This document shows positions 14,749-19,126 of a DNA stretch of 19,126 bases, piece after piece. The stretch lies in assembly GCA_046314415.1 (NCBI GenBank), contig JBKBWT010000073.1, forward strand, positions 1 to 19,126. Reading direction: 5' to 3'. Position numbers and translations under genes: made by a program. Positions within the stretch are counted from its first letter, which is position 1; each line of letters starts with the position of its first letter. The notes under the pieces were generated by a model that ran no database searches, was not told where the DNA came from, and was given only the letters and a program-made list of their open reading frames with translations. The stretch comes from JADJNW01 sp046314415. Lineage in GTDB: Bacteria; Bacteroidota; Bacteroidia; Chitinophagales; Saprospiraceae.

Positions 14749-15789
14749 TTACTTGTAAGGTTCAATGGTTTGAATCGTACCGTCAGGATTATATTTTAAT
14801 TCCGTTACTTTGATATTACGCAAATGGGTTTTACCCGATAATTGTACATCATGATAAAACAGATACCATTTTCCTTTATATTCTACAATCGAATGGTGAT
14901 TCGTCCAGCCTTGTACGGGTTTTAATAAAATGCCCTGGTAGGTAAATGGTCCGTAAGGGTTGTCACCAATGGCATAACAAAGATTATGCGTATCGCCGGT
15001 AGAGTAAGAAAAGTAATATTTCCCATTATATTGATGCATCCAGGCGGCTTCAAAAAAGCGCTTATCATTATCTTTTTCTGTAAAAAGCTTACCATTTTTA
15101 TCTACAATTTTTACTTCTTTTACTTCCTCGGCAAAACTTTTCATATCGGGATTTAATTTGGCAACACGAGGTAAATAAGCGACTTCATCCGGCTTTTTTA
15201 GCGCCGCTTTTGCATTATAATTATTATTATCCCAGCGTTGCAACTGACCGCCCCAGATACCGCCAAAATACATATAGTAAGTTCCGTCCGAATCTTTAAA
15301 TACCGCAGGATCAATGCTATAGCTGCCTTTGATTGGTTCGGGTTCCGCTTTAAACGGACCTTCCGGTTTATTACTCGTTGCAACGCCGATTCTAAAAATA
15401 TCCTGCTTATCTTTTACCGGAAAATATAAATAATAAGTGCCATTATGATAGGCGGCATCGGGCGCCCACATTTGCCGACCAGCCCACGGAACATCTTTAA
15501 TATCAAGGGCTACGCCGTGATCTTTCACTTTTCCACCCATTTTTTTCATCGAAAAAACATGATAATCTTTCATATCAAAATGCCCACCTTCATCATCTTC
15601 TTTTACATTTGATTCAATATCATGCGACGGATAAATGTAAATTTTGCCGTTAAAAACATGTGCCGAAGGGTCTGCCGTGTAGACATGCGAAACTAAAGGC
15701 TGTGAAATTGGCTTTTTGCCACCTTCCATTTGCGCAAAAACGGATACGATTGTTACAAAATATAAAATTGATACTAAAATAGGTTTCAT
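14749..15789 (-). CDS. Glycoside hydrolase family 43 (arabinofuranosidase/xylosidase type)
   Basis: A secreted 346-residue five-bladed propeller enzyme that would remove arabinose or xylose units from xylan fragments. The signal peptide is 1-19 (ending VFAQ). The GH43 active-site triad is visible: D40 in YTADPSAHVF (general base), D160 in SIDPAVF (pKa modulator) and E247 in RFFEAAWMH (general acid). HH at 298-299 in GWTNHHSIV is also conserved in the family. The protein is a single catalytic domain without a binding module. The GH43 subfamily, and so the exact specificity, is not clear by eye. It lies 38 bases after the end of the SDR pseudogene and 5 bases before the esterase. The gene is notably AT-rich compared with the TonB receptor. 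Confidence 0.9.
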   Translation of the reverse strand: MKPILVSILYFVTIVSVFAQMEGGKKPISQPLVSHVYTADPSAHVFNGKIYIYPSHDIESNVKEDDEGGHFDMKDYHVFSMKKMGGKVKDHGVALDIKDVPWAGRQMWAPDAAYHNGTYYLYFPVKDKQDIFRIGVATSNKPEGPFKAEPEPIKGSYSIDPAVFKDSDGTYYMYFGGIWGGQLQRWDNNNYNAKAALKKPDEVAYLPRVAKLNPDMKSFAEEVKEVKIVDKNGKLFTEKDNDKRFFEAAWMHQYNGKYYFSYSTGDTHNLCYAIGDNPYGPFTYQGILLKPVQGWTNHHSIVEYKGKWYLFYHDVQLSGKTHLRNIKVTELKYNPDGTIQTIEPYK

Positions 15790-15827
15790 AACATCACTTT
15801 TTATTTAGTTTTGAAATAATAATTTAA

Positions 15828-16643
15828 TTAAAATCCGATTGCATTACCGCCGTCCACCGGCAAGGAAACGCCCGTGATATACTGTGCAGCATCAGATGCC
15901 AGGAAAACCGCTGCCCAGCCGATGTCTTCCGGCTTGCCAAAATGCCCCATCGGCGTGCGGTCGAGGGCTTTACTCATCCGGTCAGGGTCGCTGCTCATGG
16001 CAGTGCTCATCATGTTGGTTTCAATAAATCCGGGTGCAATGGCATTTACCCGCACATTATATTTTGAAAATTAGGAAGCTAACACTTTAACCATAACTTA
16101 CACGCCCGATTTGGAAGCTGCGTACGCTACGACCCGATCGATGCCGTAATAAGCAGCCATAGAAGAAATCATTAATATTACACCGGATTGACGTTCAATC
16201 ATGCGGCTGGCGCAGGCGCGCGTGAGGGCAAAAACCGCGTTAAGATTGGTTTGTACAATGCGGTCAAAATCTTCATCAGAAACTTCCAATGCCGGTTTTT
16301 TCATATTAATGCCGGCATTATTTACCAGGATATCAATATCACCAATCTCATTTTCAATCTGTTCCACCAGATTTTCCAAGTTATTTAGTTTCGTTACATC
16401 ATTTACTAAATAAAAAGCGTTGTCACCGAGTTGGGCTTTTGCGGCTTGCAACACCGCTTCCCGTCGCCCGGTAATTACCACCTGCGCCCCCGCCAATGCC
16501 ATGCATTGCGCGATCTCAAATCCAATACCGCTGCCGCCGCCCGTTATCAACGCAGTTTTATTTTCTAAAGAAAAAACCCTTGGGAAAGCTTGTCTTTGCG
16601 CTAAAAGCGTTGCCAAACCATTATTATCTTGTGTTGTAATCAT
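15828..16643 (-). pseudogene. SDR-family oxidoreductase, probable fructuronate/mannonate step, with two in-frame TAA codons
   Basis: A Rossmann-fold NAD(P)-dependent dehydrogenase of 271 codons. The cofactor motif TGGGSGIG lies at about residues 35-42, followed by NNAGIN, the catalytic ISSMAA serine and YAASK (YxxxK), then after the lesion the normal NAIAPGFIET, PMGHFGKPEDIG and C-terminal PVDGGNAIGF. The frame never shifts, but TAA codons occur at 16100-16098 and 16073-16071. The reading is ASKSGV, stop, VMVKVLAS, stop, FSKYNVRV. The truncated product would have 181 residues and lose the C-terminal substrate and oligomer region. Similar SDRs sit in uronate clusters, where I infer they replace UxuB. 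ATG at 16643 is preferred; an upstream TTG at 16670 is possible. It begins 30 bases after the GH67 stop. Recent inactivation or a base-calling error are the main explanations. Confidence 0.78.
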
Positions 16644-16673
16644 TTTCCAAATAGTTTGATGATCGTCCAATCC

Positions 16674-18785
16674 TTATCTTAACTGATAAATCTTTACAAT
16701 TTCTTTTAGTTCTTCCAAGGTGCGTTTTGGCTGTTCGAATGGGGCAGGAATAGGCTGTTGGGAAAAAGTTTGGAAATACAACACGCAAGCATCCCGCCAA
16801 TTCAGGGCTTCCCGATGCTGCGCCGCCAATCTTCCCGCCACATCGGCAAAAATTTCGGCATCCACTTTATTTTTAACACTCGCCCAAGCTTTTTGCATTT
16901 CATTTACTTCTTTTACACCCGTGTAATAACGCGTCACCATTTCATCCCAAAGCGTTCTGCCGGTTGACAATTGTTGATTCCAATTAATATGATGAAACCA
17001 AAGTAAATATTTCAAATCCGTCGTTGCCGGATCATTCCATTGCTTTTGCACTTCCGGATGATACAAAGTCAAAGCCTTGCTGCCACTACTGGTTCGGTTA
17101 AACCCAATACCCTGATTATCAGCGCGATGATAGTAAATCGAAGTCCAATCGGGACGAGCGCTACGCTCCAGCCAGGGCTCCGGACCAAAGTGAATACCTT
17201 GCCCCATAACATGATGTAATCCCAGCGGCGTTGTAAAATTGACATAAATTTCCCGCGATTTTAACATCATATTTTTAATGGTTTGCTGCGCAATTTTATC
17301 TTTTGTTAAGGTCATTGGAATCCATTCATCCATAATTTGTTCGGAACTTAACTCATGATTCCACGCTAAACGACCAAAAGCATACCAATTCGCCTGCGAC
17401 ATAAAATGCCCGGTCCAGTTGCGATCCGAGCCGGTATTCGCCACGCCCGCCATGATGGTAATCGGATAGTTATGCACCGAACCGTCCACCACTTTTGCAA
17501 CAGTTGAACCTTTTCCATTTGCGTAAGTATCTGATTCTAAACACTCTTTAAATAGTGGCGCGAGATAAACCAAATTCGTAGAAAAGCCTAAATATTCCTG
17601 CGTAATTTGAAATTCCATCGCCAACGGCGTTTTTGGCATTGCGCCAAACAAAGGATGAAATGGCTCACGTGGCTGAAAATCAATCGGACCATTTTTAACC
17701 TGGATTATTACATTTTTACTAAATGTCCCGTCCAGGGGTTTGAATTCATTATACGCTTCTTTGAACCGATCTCCTTGAGGATCAGGACTATACACAAATG
17801 CCCGCCATATCACTAAACCATTATGCGGTTGTAATGCTTCCGCCAGCATATTCGCGCCGTCGGCGTGCGTGCGCCCGTATTCCTGCGGACCAGGTTCGCC
17901 TTCGGAATTGGCTTTCACCAGAAATCCCCCAAAATCAGGAATATACGTATATATTTCTTTTGCTTTAGCTGCCCACCAGGCACGCACTTGCGGGTCAAGC
18001 GGATCAGACGTTTTAAAACTACTTAGGATTTTGGGCGAAGCGAAATTAATAGACAAGAAAACTTTAATATTATATTGCCTAAACAAATCTGCGAGCGCCT
18101 TTACTTTTACTAAATATTCGGCGGTTAAAAACCGGGCACTGGCATTGACATTGTTAATCGCAATAGCATTAATACCAATCGAAGCGTTCGCACGTGCATA
18201 GTCGCGGTAGCGGGGGTCAAGCGTTTCGGGCAGTTCGTACCATTTCCACAGCGAGGCGCCGGCGTAACCCCGCTCAATGGTGCCATTCACATTATCCCAA
18301 TGATTGAGCATTCTAAGTTGAATACGGGGCTGATATACATCTGATATTTTTTGTATGGGTTTTAAAATCTGAATAGCTCGTAATAATTCAAAGACACCAT
18401 ATAATAAACCCGGTGCCTGATTTGCCGAAATTATAATATTACCTTTTTCAACTTTTATAATAAACCCTTCATTACCAATGTTTTGATCTTTTTGGGTTAA
18501 AATGCGCAGTATTACACCGCCGGATTTAGTTACATCCGAATATAATGGAATGGGTTTTCCTAATAATCCTTGTAAACCCGTTTGTAACTCCTGAACCGCT
18601 GTTTTTACAATCGCATCATTCGACACGGTCGCAATATATTTAGCACTCGCTAAATATTGATTGCGAATTGTTACATCCGGTATCAAATCATATTTCAACC
18701 ATAAGCGATAACCATCATCAGCTTTAACTGAGTTGCAGATTATCAGCCATAAACACATTAGTATTATTTTTTTCATAATTTTCAT
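16674..18785 (-). CDS. Alpha-glucuronidase, glycoside hydrolase family 67
   Basis: GH67 enzymes release (4-O-methyl)glucuronic acid from the non-reducing end of aldouronic acids derived from glucuronoxylan. This 703-residue protein has a signal peptide at 1-22, so it acts in the periplasm or at the surface. An N-terminal GH20b-like domain covers about 25-145, then the TIM barrel begins at RIQLRMLNHWDN. The likely general acid is E295 in KANSEGEPGP, and the paired bases are D369 in NGPIDFQPREP and E397 in FQITQEYLG; the 28-residue spacing between the last two equals that of Cellvibrio GlcA67A (D365, E393). The C-terminal helical dimer domain follows. A second ATG 9 bases downstream (18776) is an alternative start. 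The gene overlaps the end of uxuA by 62 bases and is followed after 30 bases by the SDR, consistent with one operon. Confidence 0.95.
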   Translation of the reverse strand: MKIMKKIILMCLWLIICNSVKADDGYRLWLKYDLIPDVTIRNQYLASAKYIATVSNDAIVKTAVQELQTGLQGLLGKPIPLYSDVTKSGGVILRILTQKDQNIGNEGFIIKVEKGNIIISANQAPGLLYGVFELLRAIQILKPIQKISDVYQPRIQLRMLNHWDNVNGTIERGYAGASLWKWYELPETLDPRYRDYARANASIGINAIAINNVNASARFLTAEYLVKVKALADLFRQYNIKVFLSINFASPKILSSFKTSDPLDPQVRAWWAAKAKEIYTYIPDFGGFLVKANSEGEPGPQEYGRTHADGANMLAEALQPHNGLVIWRAFVYSPDPQGDRFKEAYNEFKPLDGTFSKNVIIQVKNGPIDFQPREPFHPLFGAMPKTPLAMEFQITQEYLGFSTNLVYLAPLFKECLESDTYANGKGSTVAKVVDGSVHNYPITIMAGVANTGSDRNWTGHFMSQANWYAFGRLAWNHELSSEQIMDEWIPMTLTKDKIAQQTIKNMMLKSREIYVNFTTPLGLHHVMGQGIHFGPEPWLERSARPDWTSIYYHRADNQGIGFNRTSSGSKALTLYHPEVQKQWNDPATTDLKYLLWFHHINWNQQLSTGRTLWDEMVTRYYTGVKEVNEMQKAWASVKNKVDAEIFADVAGRLAAQHREALNWRDACVLYFQTFSQQPIPAPFEQPKRTLEELKEIVKIYQLR

Positions 18786-19126
18786 TTAAACTGCAACGAA
18801 TACCATATTCCAGTCCTCGAATCTCCGCCAAGCCTTTCAGCCGCCCAATTGCCGAGTAACCGGGATACGTTTTTTTATTTAAATCATCCAACATTTGATG
18901 TCCATGATCGGGGCGGAACGGAATCTGCGCGTCTGGCAAGCCTTGCTCCACTCTGCGTTTTTCTTCCAAAACCAGTTCTCTTACAACTGAATACATATCT
19001 ACATCACCCATTAAGTGATCCGCTTCATGAAAATTGAATGGATTTTCTTCGCGCTTGGTCGCACGTAAATGCACGAAGTGAATCCGATCTGCAAACTGTT
19101 GCACCATAGCCGGCAAATCATTATCG
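18724..19126 (-). CDS. uxuA: Mannonate dehydratase, C-terminal part (partial)
   Basis: UxuA dehydrates D-mannonate to 2-keto-3-deoxy-D-gluconate in the cytoplasm. Only the last 134 codons are in the window; the frame is open to the right edge, so the 5' part lies outside. The segment is highly characteristic: NDLPAMVQQFADRIHFVHLR, then FHEADHLMGDVDMYSVVREL, the metal- and substrate-binding IPFRPDHGHQMLDD, and YPGYSAIGRLKGLAEIRGLE. The family usually ends a few residues after the last motif, but here the frame continues about 20 residues into the GH67 coding region (CSLNENYEKNN...) before a TAA at 18726-18724. That tail may be real, or may reflect a small sequence error near the end. The gene is the most upstream operon member visible. 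Confidence 0.93.
   Translation of the reverse strand, partial: DNDLPAMVQQFADRIHFVHLRATKREENPFNFHEADHLMGDVDMYSVVRELVLEEKRRVEQGLPDAQIPFRPDHGHQMLDDLNKKTYPGYSAIGRLKGLAEIRGLEYGIRCSLNENYEKNNTNVFMADNLQLS

Noticed and set aside
15828..16055. Separate short gene starting with a GTG (MRVNAIAPGFIET...) as an independent product
   Set aside because: It is the C-terminal part of the SDR in the same frame, with family-typical motifs in the expected order; the apparent start is only created by the upstream TAA codons.
1..19126. Defence island, prophage, CRISPR array or insertion sequence
   Set aside because: No evenly spaced identical repeats, transposase, integrase, nuclease-helicase or phage structural genes were seen on either strand.

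Overview
The window looks like a piece of a Bacteroidota chromosome, probably a draft or metagenome assembly because it carries a 10-N gap at 3705-3714. The signs are: an outer-membrane protein with an N-terminal carboxypeptidase-regulatory-like domain followed by a DUF5686 barrel; a TonB-dependent receptor with the same type of N-terminal domain; a LytS-type histidine kinase; a DUF2141 protein; a tRNA without encoded CCA; and promoters of the Bacteroidota form (TTG, about 19-20 bases, then TAnnTTTG-like). Saprospiria is my best guess at class, from general resemblance only.

Left half (1-10432), mostly housekeeping and envelope genes: the start of a large secreted protein (minus strand, runs off the left edge); an MBL-fold hydrolase; ribonuclease HII (rnhB); the DUF5686 protein interrupted by the N gap; a long variant of prolipoprotein diacylglyceryl transferase (lgt); a TonB-dependent receptor; a LytS-like sensor kinase with no adjacent LytTR regulator; and a small DUF2141 protein. 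Two intergenic regions here (529-632 and 8775-8853) hold an unusual structure: an array of degenerate 8-mers (consensus TTRGCAMA) facing a second array of the reverse complement.

Middle (10433-12811): a CAU-anticodon tRNA with a good promoter, a 444-base region with a perfect match to the LacI/GalR operator consensus, an SGLT-like sodium/solute symporter, and a strong terminator-like hairpin between it and the convergent cluster.

Right half (12812-19126), minus strand, is a glucuronoxylan/uronate catabolic operon. In transcription order it runs: mannonate dehydratase uxuA (5' part outside the window), a secreted GH67 alpha-glucuronidase, an SDR oxidoreductase, a secreted GH43 glycosidase, and a secreted SGNH acetylesterase of the sialate O-acetylesterase type. 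The inferred job is to remove acetyl, arabinose/xylose and (methyl)glucuronate groups from xylan fragments, import products (perhaps through the symporter), and convert glucuronate through fructuronate and mannonate to 2-keto-3-deoxygluconate. The SDR, the likely fructuronate/mannonate step, has two in-frame TAA codons just after its catalytic YxxxK motif and is called a pseudogene here.

I found no CRISPR array, prophage, insertion sequence or defence system. The observations most worth checking are the disrupted SDR, the paired 8-base-period inverted arrays, and the LacI-type operator upstream of the symporter.
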